Of a stretch of DNA of 47,405 nucleotides, positions 18,752 to 27,648 are shown one piece after another (position 1 is the stretch's first letter; every line of letters starts with the position of its first letter). Below the pieces are notes generated by a model. That model had not been told where the DNA came from and did no database searches. It was given only the letters and a program-made list of their open reading frames with translations. The position numbers and the translations under genes are program-made. This DNA is from an uncultured Chromatiaceae bacterium (GTDB lineage Bacteria > Pseudomonadota > Gammaproteobacteria > Tenderiales > Tenderiaceae). The stretch spans positions 1 to 47,405 of the forward strand of contig CAMYNQ010000008.1 in the NCBI GenBank assembly GCA_947259785.1. The letters run 5' to 3'.

Positions 18752-19126
18752 TTATTTTATGCAATTAACGAAAAAACCGGCAACGAAGCGCTCCGCACGC
18801 CCTTGCTCACCATACAAACCCCAAAGAACGACGGGGTTGGCGTGATAGCTGTAATCCTCAAGACCGATGTCGGCGGCGCGTTTTTCGAGAACATCCTTTG
18901 TCACCCTTGCCTGACTGATGCCGGAAAGATCGCCCTTGATATCCGCCATGAAGACAGGCACACCTTGTTGCGAAAAGCCTTCAGCCAATATTTGTAAGGT
19001 GACGACATTACCCGTCCCGGTGGCACCTAGAATCAGGCCATGGCGATTGGCACACTTCAGGTTTAAGGTAACAGGGGCAGCTCCTTTACCAAAAAATATT
19101 TGCGTTGCACTTTCCATAGAAAGCAT
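18752..19126 (-). pseudogene. Remnant of a HerA/YjgR-like ATPase (DUF853)
   Basis: The 124 codons match only the N-terminal part of YjgR/DUF853-type ATPases, normally about 500 residues: CANRHGLILGATGTG, GVPVFMADIKGDLSGISQ and an intact-looking LWGLYGEQG. The Walker A motif, expected as GATGTGKT, reads GATGTGNV, so the nucleotide-binding Lys and Thr are gone. The frame ends after a short unrelated tail, just where the family would continue. It is therefore truncated and catalytically dead, and I call it a pseudogene. A small expressed fragment cannot be excluded, since the remaining frame is intact. Confidence 0.8.
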
Positions 19127-19329
19127 TTCTGAATATAAGTCGTATTAATTTTGCATTGATCTTATTCATCTATTGAATCAATAAACAGGAGTGAAATGTG
19201 AATAATTGTAATTTCAAGCGTTTTTATATTGTCCAGTCCGAGATCGCGTAATAGATTCATCCACGTGCACACAGCGGCTGACATACAACGTGCGCGGCGA
19301 TATTTTTCGCAACAGACTAGGAGAGACAC

Positions 19330-19719
19330 ATGGACATACTCAATGACATTATTGGCGACAAGGGTGCAGAAATTCTCAGTGCATTGACCCAGCAAGGATT
19401 CAGTGCTGATAAGGCCAAAAGCTTCATCAGCGAAAGTGGCGGCAGCATCATGACGGCCTTAAACACCGGCAACGTTGACCTCACCGAGGCTGACGTCCAA
19501 CAAAAAAGCGATTCAATTATCGGCAACATTGACATTGCCAGCCTTGCGTCAAAAGTCGGTATCAGCAGCGAGATGACACAAAAAGGGCTTGCAACAGTTG
19601 TCCCTCTCATCATGAGCGCCGTACAAAACAAACTAGGTGACACTTCCGGCCTCATGTCTTTGCTCGGCAATTCAGATGCTGGCGCCGGTCTTCTGGGAAA
19701 TATCAAAAAATTCTTTTAA
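19330..19719 (+). CDS. Small DUF937/YidB-like protein
   Basis: The 129-residue protein has no signal peptide or membrane segment. It is mostly helical, with Ile-Gly-Asp and Gly-Ser-rich turns, and ends in a Gly/Leu-rich segment (LLGNSDAGAGLLGNIKKFF). The pattern of short helices and glycine turns recalls DUF937/YidB proteins, but similarity is modest and the function unknown. AGGAGAG just before ATG 19330 is a good ribosome-binding site. It probably forms a two-gene unit with the DUF4332 gene 50 bp downstream. The roughly 200 bp before it contains no recognisable gene and probably holds the promoter. Confidence 0.65.
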   Translation: MDILNDIIGDKGAEILSALTQQGFSADKAKSFISESGGSIMTALNTGNVDLTEADVQQKSDSIIGNIDIASLASKVGISSEMTQKGLATVVPLIMSAVQNKLGDTSGLMSLLGNSDAGAGLLGNIKKFF

Positions 19720-19769
19720 TTTCAGTTTATTAATTTCATATAAAACACAATCACGAGGAGACCATAACA

Positions 19770-20177
19770 ATGGCAAATAAAATTGAAGACATCGAGGGCA
19801 TCGGCGAAAAAACCGGTAAGGTTCTGCGCGAAGTAAATATCACCACCCCAGACAAACTATTAGAGACAGCCAGTAGCAAAAAAGGACGCCAGCAGTTGGC
19901 TGAAAAAACAGGCCTGAGCGAAAAAAACATTCTTAAATGGACCAATCTGGCAGATCTGTGTCGCGTCAACGGCATCTCAACTCAATATTCAGAACTGCTT
20001 GAGGCTGCAGGTGTCGACACCGTGAAAGAACTGGCCACTCGCAATGCTGAAAACCTCGCCATAAAAATGTATGAAGTAAACCAGGAGAAGAAACTGGTTC
20101 GACAAACACCCAGCGAAAAATCCGTCTCCGACTGGGTTATTCAAGCCCAAACTCTGCCAGCTTATATCTCACACTAG
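19770..20177 (+). CDS. DUF4332 helix-hairpin-helix protein
   Basis: The 135-residue protein contains paired helix-hairpin-helix-like elements. The first is EDIEGIGEKTGKVLREVNI near the start. The second is the LCRVNGISTQYSELLEAAGVDTVKELATR block in the middle, followed by NLAIKMYEVNQ. This is the DUF4332 pattern, related to the HhH units of DNA-repair and RNA-polymerase alpha C-terminal domains, so nucleic-acid or protein binding is plausible. No enzyme motif is seen. GAGGAG precedes the ATG. It ends the accessory block, and a hairpin separates it from hemC. Confidence 0.85.
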   Translation: MANKIEDIEGIGEKTGKVLREVNITTPDKLLETASSKKGRQQLAEKTGLSEKNILKWTNLADLCRVNGISTQYSELLEAAGVDTVKELATRNAENLAIKMYEVNQEKKLVRQTPSEKSVSDWVIQAQTLPAYISH

Positions 20178-20197
20178 GTTAAACAGCCCAGTCCTCT

Positions 20198-20223
20198 CCA
20201 GCGACCTGAAAACGGGTCGCTGG
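20198..20223 (+). terminator. Hairpin before hemC, probable terminator
   Basis: CCAGCGACC and GGTCGCTGG form a nine-base-pair stem with an eight-base loop, 20 bp after the DUF4332 stop. The T-run is weak (ATTTGCTT), so termination strength is uncertain. Confidence 0.5.
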
Positions 20224-20279
20224 ATTTGCTTCCCTAAGCCACAGGTCGTAGCATATACGCTCTGTTGAAAGGAAACTGT

Positions 20280-21218
20280 ATGTTGAAGCAAACAATTCGT
20301 ATCGCCACCCGTAAAAGCCCGTTGGCCATGTGGCAAGCGGAATTCGTCCGTGACAGCCTGATGGCTGCCCACCCCGGCCTGGAAGTGGAGCTGCTCGGCA
20401 TGAGTACCCAGGGCGACAAGATCCTCGACAGCCCACTGGCCAAGATTGGTGGCAAGGGCCTATTCGTCAAAGAATTGGAAGTCTGCATGCTTGAGGGTGA
20501 TGCCGATATCGCTGTCCACTCCATGAAAGACGTGCCGGTGGAATTCCCTGAGGGATTACACCTGGCGGTGATCTGCGAACGCGAAGATCCGCGCGATGCC
20601 TTCGTCTCCAATAGTTATAAGAGTCTGGATGACCTACCCCAGGGCGCCAAAATTGGCACCTCAAGCCTGCGCCGTCAGTGTCAGCTACGTGAGCGACGCC
20701 CCGACCTGGAAATCATCGACCTACGCGGCAACGTCAACACCCGCCTGCGTAAGCTCGACGAAGGCCAGTACGACGCCATCATTCTCGCCGCCGCTGGCCT
20801 AATCCGCCTCGGCTTCAACGACCGCATTACCCAACTGTTGGAAACAGACATCAGCCTGCCTGCCATCGGCCAAGGCGCGGTTGGCATTGAATGCCGCAGC
20901 GATGACGAGCGGGTCAACGGCCTACTGGCGGCACTCAACGACAACGAAACCTATACCCGCGTCATCGCCGAACGGGCCATGAACAACCGCCTCGAAGGTG
21001 GCTGCCAGGTACCGATTGCCGGCCATGCTGTACTCGATGGCGACACCCTGCACCTACGCGCTCTAGTAGGCCAACCCGATGCCAGCGAGATGATCCGCGG
21101 TGAAATCTCCGGTCCGGCTGCCGAGGCAGAACAACTGGGATTCAGCCTGGCTGACGACCTACTCTCCCGCGGTGCCAAAGAAATCCTCTCGGCCCTTTAT
21201 CAAGCCGCTGAAAAGTAA
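20280..21218 (+). CDS. hemC: Hydroxymethylbilane synthase (porphobilinogen deaminase)
   Basis: This cytoplasmic enzyme joins four porphobilinogen units into hydroxymethylbilane, using a dipyrromethane cofactor. The 312-residue protein shows [16 protein letters not shown], the substrate-site arginines in [25 protein letters not shown], and the cofactor Cys in [15 protein letters not shown] 20280 follows AAAGGAAA; a TTG 15 bp upstream is less likely. It heads the hem cluster hemC-hemD-hemX-hemY. In Pseudomonas this gene directly follows algR; here a 2.2-kb block intervenes, so it probably has its own promoter. Confidence 0.98.
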   Translation: MLKQTIRIATRKSPLAMWQAEFVRDSLMAAHPGLEVELLGMSTQGDKILDSPLAKIGGKGLFVKELEVCMLEGDADIAVHSMKDVPVEFPEGLHLAVICEREDPRDAFVSNSYKSLDDLPQGAKIGTSSLRRQCQLRERRPDLEIIDLRGNVNTRLRKLDEGQYDAIILAAAGLIRLGFNDRITQLLETDISLPAIGQGAVGIECRSDDERVNGLLAALNDNETYTRVIAERAMNNRLEGGCQVPIAGHAVLDGDTLHLRALVGQPDASEMIRGEISGPAAEAEQLGFSLADDLLSRGAKEILSALYQAAEK

Positions 21219-21309
21219 GACGTAGCATGGCAATCAGGTTTGATGTTAGGATCGAAGCTTCGGTATCTGAGACAGCATTACCGCCTGCCGATGGCACCTG
21301 TCGATAAGC

Positions 21310-22095
21310 ATGACTGAGTCACAGAACCTCACAGGTGTAACAGTGACAGTAACGCGACCGGCTAAACAGGCCGGCCCACTGTGTCAGCTGATCGAGGCTA
21401 AAGGCGGCAAGGCCATCAGCTTTCCCAGCCTTGAAATTCTTGAGGTACAACAAACAGAAAAAACAGCCTCAATAGCGAAGCGTTTGCACCTGTTCGACAT
21501 AGCAGTTTTTATCAGTACCAATGCAGTGGAGGGGGCTGCCCGCCTGATCGGTGACACACTTCCAACTAAGTTGAAACTGGTAGCAGTCGGCAACAGCAGC
21601 CGTAAAGCCATTGAACAACAGTGGCGGCAGCCCGTACTTTGCCCCGACTCAGGCGCAAACAGCGAGGCCCTGCTAGCCATGACAGAGCTACAACAAATCG
21701 AAGGCCGCAATATTTTGATCTTTCGCGGCCAGGGGGGGCGTGAATTGCTGGCACAAACACTGACACAACGTGGCGCTACAGTTGAATATGCCGAAGTCTA
21801 TCGTCGCATTCGTCCGGCTGGCGATCTTGAGCAATTGAGACACCGCTGCCCAGCCATCGACCTGATCAGCGCTACCAGTAATGAAAGCCTGCAAAACCTG
21901 TATGACATGGCAGCTAACAATGAGCAACGTGACTGGCTACTATCCAGTCAGTTAATCGTCATTAGCGAGCGCACTGCACAACTGGCGCAACAGCTCGGCT
22001 TTCGCCTGCCCGCCATTATCAGCAAACAAAGCAGCGACCTGGGACTAGTCAACGCCGCACAGGCCTGGCGTAACAAACACAATAACAACCATTGA
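21310..22095 (+). CDS. hemD: Uroporphyrinogen-III synthase
   Basis: This enzyme closes hydroxymethylbilane with inversion of ring D, giving uroporphyrinogen III for heme, siroheme and cobalamin. The family is poorly conserved, but the 261-residue length, the N-terminal VTVTRPAKQAGPL, the ISTNAVEGAARL segment, and YAEVYRRIRP fit HemD well. Position between hemC and hemX confirms it. The 91-bp gap after hemC contains a CGAAGCTTCG palindrome and no gene. No clear ribosome-binding site precedes ATG 21310. Confidence 0.93.
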   Translation: MTESQNLTGVTVTVTRPAKQAGPLCQLIEAKGGKAISFPSLEILEVQQTEKTASIAKRLHLFDIAVFISTNAVEGAARLIGDTLPTKLKLVAVGNSSRKAIEQQWRQPVLCPDSGANSEALLAMTELQQIEGRNILIFRGQGGRELLAQTLTQRGATVEYAEVYRRIRPAGDLEQLRHRCPAIDLISATSNESLQNLYDMAANNEQRDWLLSSQLIVISERTAQLAQQLGFRLPAIISKQSSDLGLVNAAQAWRNKHNNNH

Positions 22096-22114
22096 TGATT
22101 TTGAGGACTGAGTG

Positions 22115-23326
22115 ATGCCTAAAGCACAAAAAAATACAGACTCGGAAACACCTGTAATTGCAGAAAAACAATCCGAAACAAGCACGACAAAAACAGAACC
22201 CGTTGAGACGTCAACAACAACCAGATCAAATGACAGTGCTGACTCCACGACCAAAAAAGGCAGTAGCATGGCCATTCTCATCGCCATCATCGCCCTGATA
22301 ATTACCATCCTCGCCTTTGCTGCTGGTTACAAGACCTGGCAACAAATCAACAGCGAGCAAGGCGCTCTTGAGCAGCGCATCAACAGCACAGAAATGAACA
22401 TCAACAGCATAAAGTCCGGTTCAGAATCGAGCCTCACCATCACCAAAACCGTGCAAAGTACCAACCAGTTACTGCAAAATCGCCTCGACACCATGGAGAC
22501 CAAGGTCAGCGGTCTGGATGACGAACTTGCCCGCAGCATTGGCGAACTACAGCAAAGTGACGTAACTATCAGCGAGTCACTCGGCAAGCTCAGTGACTCG
22601 CTACGCACCAACAAAGACGACAACCTGCTGGTAGCCGAGGCTCGTCACCTGATCAACATCGCCAACCACCAGTCCCAACTCAATCAAAACCCGGCCGCTG
22701 CTGCCGCTGCACTGGTCGCCGCAGATCAGCGTCTGCGCGACGCTGCCGACCCTGCACTGCTTGAGGCTCGACAAATCATTACCGATGACATCATCGCCTT
22801 GCGTAATGTCAGTAGTCTCGACATCAGCGGCATCGCCCTGACCCTAAGCCAGTTGGCAGTCAGCATTGATGGCCTGCCCCTGCGCAATGACGAGGCAGAA
22901 GCAAACGCTGCAACAGAAACAACGACGGCCACCGAAGTCAGCGACGCCAGTAGCCTTTTCAATAAGATTTGGGCCGACATCAAGGGGCTGGTCACCATCC
23001 GTCGCAACAACACTGAGCTGGGTGCCGCATTGCTGCCACCGGGACAGCGTTTCTTTCTGCAACAAAATCTGCAATTGAAGCTGGAGAGCGCTCGCCTGGC
23101 ACTGCTGCAACGTGACAGCCAAACCTTTCAGTCCAGCCTCAACACAGCGAAAGACTGGATTGAAAGCTACTTCGACACTTCAGCCGCCAACACCGCCAAC
23201 TTGCTTACCAGCATTGCTCCTTATCAGGCCATGGAGCTAAGTCCAGCCTTGCCTGATATTTCAAGATCGCTAAAAGCACTGGACACGTGGAGCAGCAAAC
23301 AACAAGCAGAGGTGACTGCGCCATGA
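22115..23326 (+). CDS. hemX: HemX, membrane protein of the hem cluster
   Basis: The 403-residue protein has a polar Thr/Glu-rich N-terminal tail, one membrane helix at about residues 50-73 (AILIAIIALIITILAFAAG), a long coiled coil (about 78-185) and a conserved C-terminal domain. This is the layout of the gammaproteobacterial HemX family encoded next to hemD. Despite old annotation as uroporphyrinogen methyltransferase, it lacks AdoMet-enzyme motifs and its role is not firmly established. ATG 22115 has GAGGA upstream. It overlaps hemY by ATGA. Confidence 0.92.
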   Translation: MPKAQKNTDSETPVIAEKQSETSTTKTEPVETSTTTRSNDSADSTTKKGSSMAILIAIIALIITILAFAAGYKTWQQINSEQGALEQRINSTEMNINSIKSGSESSLTITKTVQSTNQLLQNRLDTMETKVSGLDDELARSIGELQQSDVTISESLGKLSDSLRTNKDDNLLVAEARHLINIANHQSQLNQNPAAAAAALVAADQRLRDAADPALLEARQIITDDIIALRNVSSLDISGIALTLSQLAVSIDGLPLRNDEAEANAATETTTATEVSDASSLFNKIWADIKGLVTIRRNNTELGAALLPPGQRFFLQQNLQLKLESARLALLQRDSQTFQSSLNTAKDWIESYFDTSAANTANLLTSIAPYQAMELSPALPDISRSLKALDTWSSKQQAEVTAP

Positions 23327-24615
23327 AATTAATCATCGCTATCATCATCGTACTGCTAGGCGCTGCCTATCTGGCGGTCTATGCCATGCAAGATCCTGGC
23401 TACATCATGCTGTCGTTTCGCGACTGGACCATCGAAACCAGCTTTGTTCTGTTTGCTGTAGCCATGCTAATTGGCTTCGTGCTGCTATACGCCGCCTTCC
23501 GCCTGCTGATCGCTACTGGCCTGCTGCCACGACGCATGGGCCGCTGGCGCCAACGTCACGGCGCCGATGTCGGCCGCAAACAACTGGCCAAAGGCATGAT
23601 GAAACTCAACCTGGGACAGTGGCAGGCCGCGGAAAGATTGCTGATCAAATGCGCCCGCAATGAAGAACTGGCACCACTGGCCTACCTGGCTGCTGCCCGT
23701 GCCGCCCAGGGCCAGGGGATTGAAACCCGCCGCGACGGCTACATCCAGCTGGCGCAGCAAAAGACACCTAAAGACAGCTTGGCACTAACCATTGCCCAGG
23801 CCCAGATTCAGGCCGACTTTGGCAAACCGGGGCAGGCCATCGCCACCCTCAATCGCCTGCCTAGCAACCAACACAAAAATCAGGCGGTGCTGACTTTGCT
23901 AACCCACCTCTACACCGATAGCAAGGACTGGCCAGCCCTGGTCAAACTGTTGACCGAAATAAAACAAAATAAAGCCTTACCACTGACAACATATTTCGCC
24001 ACCGAGCATCTAGCCTACTCCGGCCTGATAAATCATGTCGCCAAACACAAAGATGCTACAGCCCTGTGGGAGACCTGGAACAGCATGCCTAAGGATTTGC
24101 GCAGCAAGGAAGACATCATCGCCGACTTTGCCTGCTCGATGATCAAATTTGGTCAGGCTGATGCGGTGGACGAAATTCTTTACAGCCGCATCAACAAGGA
24201 CTGGAGCGATGCCCTAGTCTACATCTACGGCCTGCTTGATGGTGACACCGAGATTAATCTGACACGTGGCCGCAACTGGCTGAAAAAGCACGGCAACAAT
24301 CCGGTGTTATTGTTGTCACTCGGTCGATTGGCGATGCGCTCCCACCAATGGGAAGTTTCGCGTGACTACCTGCAACAAAGCCTGGAGATCACACCCAACG
24401 CTGAAACATATCAAGAATTAGGCAACCTACTGGCCTTCCTCAATGAACAGCCACAAGCTTTGGAATGTTATCGCCGCGGCCTAGCCCTAACATCAGAACA
24501 CTCCCCCCAGCCTGAATTAAAAAGCGGCTTGGTTGAGCGCGCCAGCCTGCCACGACCACACTTCAATCCAGCTGAGCCGCAACCACACACTCAACTGCAA
24601 ACAGCTCAGGCCTAA
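23323..24615 (+). CDS. hemY: HemY, TPR membrane protein of the hem cluster
   Basis: The 430-residue inner-membrane protein has two N-terminal transmembrane segments (about residues 2-20 and 42-65, around GYIMLSFRDWTIETS), followed by a cytoplasmic or periplasmic array of TPR-like helical repeats. This is the proteobacterial HemY_N family, unrelated to the Bacillus protoporphyrinogen oxidase of the same name. It is translationally coupled to hemX, and the two probably act together in coordinating tetrapyrrole synthesis. A strong terminator directly follows. Confidence 0.94.
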   Translation: MKLIIAIIIVLLGAAYLAVYAMQDPGYIMLSFRDWTIETSFVLFAVAMLIGFVLLYAAFRLLIATGLLPRRMGRWRQRHGADVGRKQLAKGMMKLNLGQWQAAERLLIKCARNEELAPLAYLAAARAAQGQGIETRRDGYIQLAQQKTPKDSLALTIAQAQIQADFGKPGQAIATLNRLPSNQHKNQAVLTLLTHLYTDSKDWPALVKLLTEIKQNKALPLTTYFATEHLAYSGLINHVAKHKDATALWETWNSMPKDLRSKEDIIADFACSMIKFGQADAVDEILYSRINKDWSDALVYIYGLLDGDTEINLTRGRNWLKKHGNNPVLLLSLGRLAMRSHQWEVSRDYLQQSLEITPNAETYQELGNLLAFLNEQPQALECYRRGLALTSEHSPQPELKSGLVERASLPRPHFNPAEPQPHTQLQTAQA

Positions 24616-24617
24616 GC

Positions 24618-24654
24618 AAAAAAGCCCGCCAGGCATCAACCTGACGGGCTTTTT
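24618..24654 (+). terminator. Rho-independent terminator after hemY
   Basis: AAAGCCCGCCAGG pairs with CCTGACGGGCTTT (one mismatch) around a short loop and is followed by a T-run. It ends the hem operon, and its A-rich left side may also act on the opposite strand. Confidence 0.92.
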
Positions 24655-24674
24655 GATTCGCGCCAATAGTTGAC

Positions 24675-25691
24675 TCAATTGCCGTCGTTGGCAAACTCAA
24701 AACTATCGAAATAGAAATACTTACCGGCCAACCCCTTCAGCGCCACACCTTGGCGTACCGCCTCGACCATCACTGGCGGACCGCTGGCATAGACCTCGTA
24801 ACTGGTCAGACTGGCAAAATCCTGCATCATCGCCTCATGCACCAGCCCGGTTCGACCCTGCCACTCATCAGACTCTTTAGGCTCGGACAACACCGGCACA
24901 TAGCTAACATTTTCCTGCTGCTGCCAGGCCTCAGGTAGATCGTTTAAATAAAGATCCGCTTTGGCACGAACGCCCCAGTAGAGAAACATGGGCCGCGTCA
25001 CACCCTCCTGCAAAGCATGCTCAATAATGCCCTTGATCGGACCGAAACCAGTGCCACCGGCGACAAAGATCATTGGCCGATCAGATGCTTCCTGCAGGGT
25101 AAAGTTTCCAAACGGCCCTTCGATACGAAGGATGTCCTTTTCCTGCATGGTTTCAAAGACATGGCCTGTGAACTCACCCCCCTCGATCAGGCGCACATGC
25201 AGCTCGATAAATTCATCATTATGCGGTGCATTGGCAATTGAAAAACTGCGCCGACGACCGTCCTGCAACAGGATGTCAATATACTGTCCAGCCAAAAACT
25301 GCATCCGTTCGGTGTCAGGCAGTTTCAAATAGAGACATATCACATCATCTGCCAGCCGTTCCAGCTTAACGACACGAGACGGCATCTTGCGCACTTTCAC
25401 TTCACTGGCAGCACCAATTTCATGCGCCTCAATCACCAAATCAGTCTTGGCCTTGGCACAACACAGCAGGGCCTGGCCAACCGCATCCTCGGCTTCGCTG
25501 ATGGCGCCGGGCAGGCCATTCTCATAACCAATCTTGCCCTCCACCACCTTGCCAACGCAGGCACCGCAGACACCGTTGCGACAACCATATTGCAACGACA
25601 GACCATGGCGAATGGCGGCATCCAACACCACCTCGTTTTCTTCTATGTCAAAACTGTGACCGCTCGGCTCGAGCGTAACTTTGAAACTCAT
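24675..25691 (-). CDS. 2Fe-2S ferredoxin / FAD-NAD(P)H oxidoreductase (AscD-like)
   Basis: The 338-residue protein joins a plant-type 2Fe-2S domain (residues 1-95; CRNGVCGAC plus a later CC pair as ligands) to a ferredoxin-NADP reductase module, with the FAD motif RRRSFSIAN and the pyridine-nucleotide motif VAGGTGFGPIKGI. Proteins of this kind are often annotated as CDP-6-deoxy-delta-3,4-glucoseen reductase, and in many gammaproteobacteria they lie near ubiD. A role as general electron supplier, perhaps for ubiquinone hydroxylation, is inferred and not shown. AGGAAA precedes the ATG. It is convergent with hemY and divergent from the epimerase gene, 71 bp away. Confidence 0.9.
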   Translation of the reverse strand: MSFKVTLEPSGHSFDIEENEVVLDAAIRHGLSLQYGCRNGVCGACVGKVVEGKIGYENGLPGAISEAEDAVGQALLCCAKAKTDLVIEAHEIGAASEVKVRKMPSRVVKLERLADDVICLYLKLPDTERMQFLAGQYIDILLQDGRRRSFSIANAPHNDEFIELHVRLIEGGEFTGHVFETMQEKDILRIEGPFGNFTLQEASDRPMIFVAGGTGFGPIKGIIEHALQEGVTRPMFLYWGVRAKADLYLNDLPEAWQQQENVSYVPVLSEPKESDEWQGRTGLVHEAMMQDFASLTSYEVYASGPPVMVEAVRQGVALKGLAGKYFYFDSFEFANDGN

Positions 25692-25762
25692 GGCTATTTC
25701 CTAGTAAGCTATCCAACTAAATTAACGCTAGATTTTCCACCATTTAAGCCCGGAGCAAAACC

Positions 25763-26626
25763 CTGAAAAAAATATTTATTGTCGGTTTTGGCGATATAGG
25801 CCAACGTGTTGCGCAGCGCTGGCATGACCAGCAAGCCGAGGTTTTCACACTGGCGCGCCAAGCCAATGATAGAGCCGGGCATATTCAAGCAGACCTAGGT
25901 CAAGCGGAAAGCCTGCCTAAGCTGCCCACCAAGCAGGCCATCGTCTACTATTTCGCGCCACCGCCACCGCAAGGTGAAACGGATACCCGACTGGAAAACT
26001 TTCTTGCTGCCATCCCAACCGCTGCCCTGCCTGATCGCATCATCTACATCAGCACCAGCGGTGTCTACGGCGACTGCCAGGGTCAGCGGGTGACCGAGGC
26101 AAGCCCACTCAAACCATCAACCGACCGTTCCAAGCGGCGGCTGGCAGCAGAGCAAACGCTGACACAGTGGAGTAAACAACACCATGTCGCCAGTGTCATT
26201 CTCCGTGTCGGTGGAATCTATGGCCCTGGCAAACTACCACTGCAACGTTTAAAACAAGGCATGACCATTCTGCGTCGCGACGACGCCCCCTTTAGCAACC
26301 GCATCCACGCCGATGACCTGGCCATGATCTGCCAAGCCGCCGCCCAGGCGCCAAACCAACACTGTATTTATAACATTTGCGATAATCAACCCAGCAGCAT
26401 GTCCGACTACTTTATTCGCGTCGCTGATCACGCCGGGCTACCGCCGCCAATTGAGGTCGACTGGCAACAGGCCGAGGCCGAGTTCTCTGCCGTCATGCTC
26501 TCCTATTTGCATGAGTCGCGACGGCTGGACAACAGCAAAATGTTAAACGAATTACAGGTCAAGCTGGCTTACCCGGATCTTGAATCAGGCCTTAACGCTT
26601 GTTTTAAATCTTCGCCGCCAGCTTAG
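25763..26626 (+). CDS. NAD-dependent epimerase/SDR protein (YeeZ-like), probable CTG start
   Basis: The open frame encodes a complete 287-residue extended-SDR protein. A Rossmann strand IFIVGFGDIGQRV stands at the very N-terminus. It is followed by YFAPPPPQGETD, the catalytic region ISTSGVYGD with Tyr and a later Lys, and RVGGIYGPG. No in-frame ATG, GTG or TTG exists between the stop at 25745-25747 and the Rossmann motif. CTG at 25763 lies seven bases after GGAG (25752-25755) and gives the expected N-terminus, so I take it as the start. A caller limited to ATG/GTG/TTG would begin at an internal codon near 26080 and lose the NAD-binding half. The substrate is unknown; E. coli YeeZ is the closest recognised relative. 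Confidence 0.85.
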   Translation: MKKIFIVGFGDIGQRVAQRWHDQQAEVFTLARQANDRAGHIQADLGQAESLPKLPTKQAIVYYFAPPPPQGETDTRLENFLAAIPTAALPDRIIYISTSGVYGDCQGQRVTEASPLKPSTDRSKRRLAAEQTLTQWSKQHHVASVILRVGGIYGPGKLPLQRLKQGMTILRRDDAPFSNRIHADDLAMICQAAAQAPNQHCIYNICDNQPSSMSDYFIRVADHAGLPPPIEVDWQQAEAEFSAVMLSYLHESRRLDNSKMLNELQVKLAYPDLESGLNACFKSSPPA

Positions 26627-26686
26627 TCAGCCCCAGTCATTGATGCGTTATACTTGCGCCCCCAATAAAACTGCCTAGGATCAGTC

Positions 26687-27556
26687 ATGCAACATAGCGA
26701 CACCCTGCAACGCTTTTTGTTTGAAAACAGCAATGTGCGTGGCACCTTCATCCACCTTGGCAACAGCTATCAAACCGCCCTAGGGCGTTACGATTATCCT
26801 GCCGAAGTCGGGCAACAACTGGGCCAAGCACTGGTCGCCAGCAGCCTGCTCAGCGCCACCATCAAATTCGATGGCTCACTGATCTTGCAGACCCAAGCCG
26901 ATGGCCCAATCAACATGTTGGTCGCCCAAAGCAACAGTCAGCGTCAGATCCGTGGCCTGGCTCGTTGGCAGGAAACACTGCTGGCAGAGCAAGCCAACAA
27001 TCTCTATGGTGACGGCCACATGACCATCACCATAGACAACAAAAACGACGAACGCTATCAGGGCATCGTCGATCTTGCCGGCGGCTCACTGGCACGGGCC
27101 ATCGAAAACCACTTCAAACAATCCGAGCAGATCCAGACCCACATCTGGCTGGCTGCCGATGGCCAACAGGCAGTCGGTATGTTGCTGCAACATCTGCCCG
27201 GCAAAGACCCGGATCAAGATCTCTGGAACCGTCTCGAAACTCTCAGCACCACCCTAACCAACGAAGAGATGCTTAGTCTCTCCACCGAAGAGATACTTTT
27301 CCGCCTGTTTCATGAAGAAGAAGTACGCCTGTTTGAAGCCGAACCAATCAGCTTCCGCTGCAGCTGTTCACACGACAAGGTAGCCGACATGCTGCGCGCC
27401 CTCGGCCCGGACGAAGTGCATGAAATTATCGAGCAAGAGGAGAAGATTTCGGTTGGCTGCGAATTTTGTAATCAGCAATATGAATTTGATCGCGTCGATG
27501 CCGAACAATTATTTGCCAGTAGCACACCAACACCCGGCAGCAGCAGTACCCACTAA
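26687..27556 (+). CDS. hslO: Redox-regulated chaperone Hsp33
   Basis: This cytoplasmic holdase is activated by oxidation of a zinc-bound Cys cluster. The 289-residue protein has the N-terminal RFLFENSNVRGTFIHL and the GHMTITID region of the substrate-binding domain. The C-terminal switch contains CSCS at about residue 223 and CEFC at about residue 256, the expected C-x-C and C-x-x-C zinc ligands. AGGATC precedes ATG 26687. It lies 60 bp after the epimerase gene on the same strand and may be co-transcribed with it. Confidence 0.96.
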   Translation: MQHSDTLQRFLFENSNVRGTFIHLGNSYQTALGRYDYPAEVGQQLGQALVASSLLSATIKFDGSLILQTQADGPINMLVAQSNSQRQIRGLARWQETLLAEQANNLYGDGHMTITIDNKNDERYQGIVDLAGGSLARAIENHFKQSEQIQTHIWLAADGQQAVGMLLQHLPGKDPDQDLWNRLETLSTTLTNEEMLSLSTEEILFRLFHEEEVRLFEAEPISFRCSCSHDKVADMLRALGPDEVHEIIEQEEKISVGCEFCNQQYEFDRVDAEQLFASSTPTPGSSSTH

Positions 27557-27571
27557 AGCTTAAATCTCAAA

Positions 27572-27616
27572 CCAAAAAAAAACGGCCGACCTAGTGAAAA
27601 CTAGGCCGGCCATTTT
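27572..27616 (-). terminator. Strong terminator of the first delta-carbonic-anhydrase gene
   Basis: An 11-base-pair GC-rich stem (GGCCGACCTAG / CTAGGCCGGCC, one mismatch) with the loop TGAAAA precedes, on the minus strand, a run of nine T. On the plus strand it is followed by a short T-run and may also help end hslO. Confidence 0.88.
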
Positions 27617-27648
27617 AAATGCACAAAACTTAATGCAATCCAGCGCTA

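Noticed and set aside
21219-21309. CGAAGCTTCG palindrome between hemC and hemD as an operator
   Set aside because: It is only ten bases, a single occurrence, and no known regulator fits; chance is likely.
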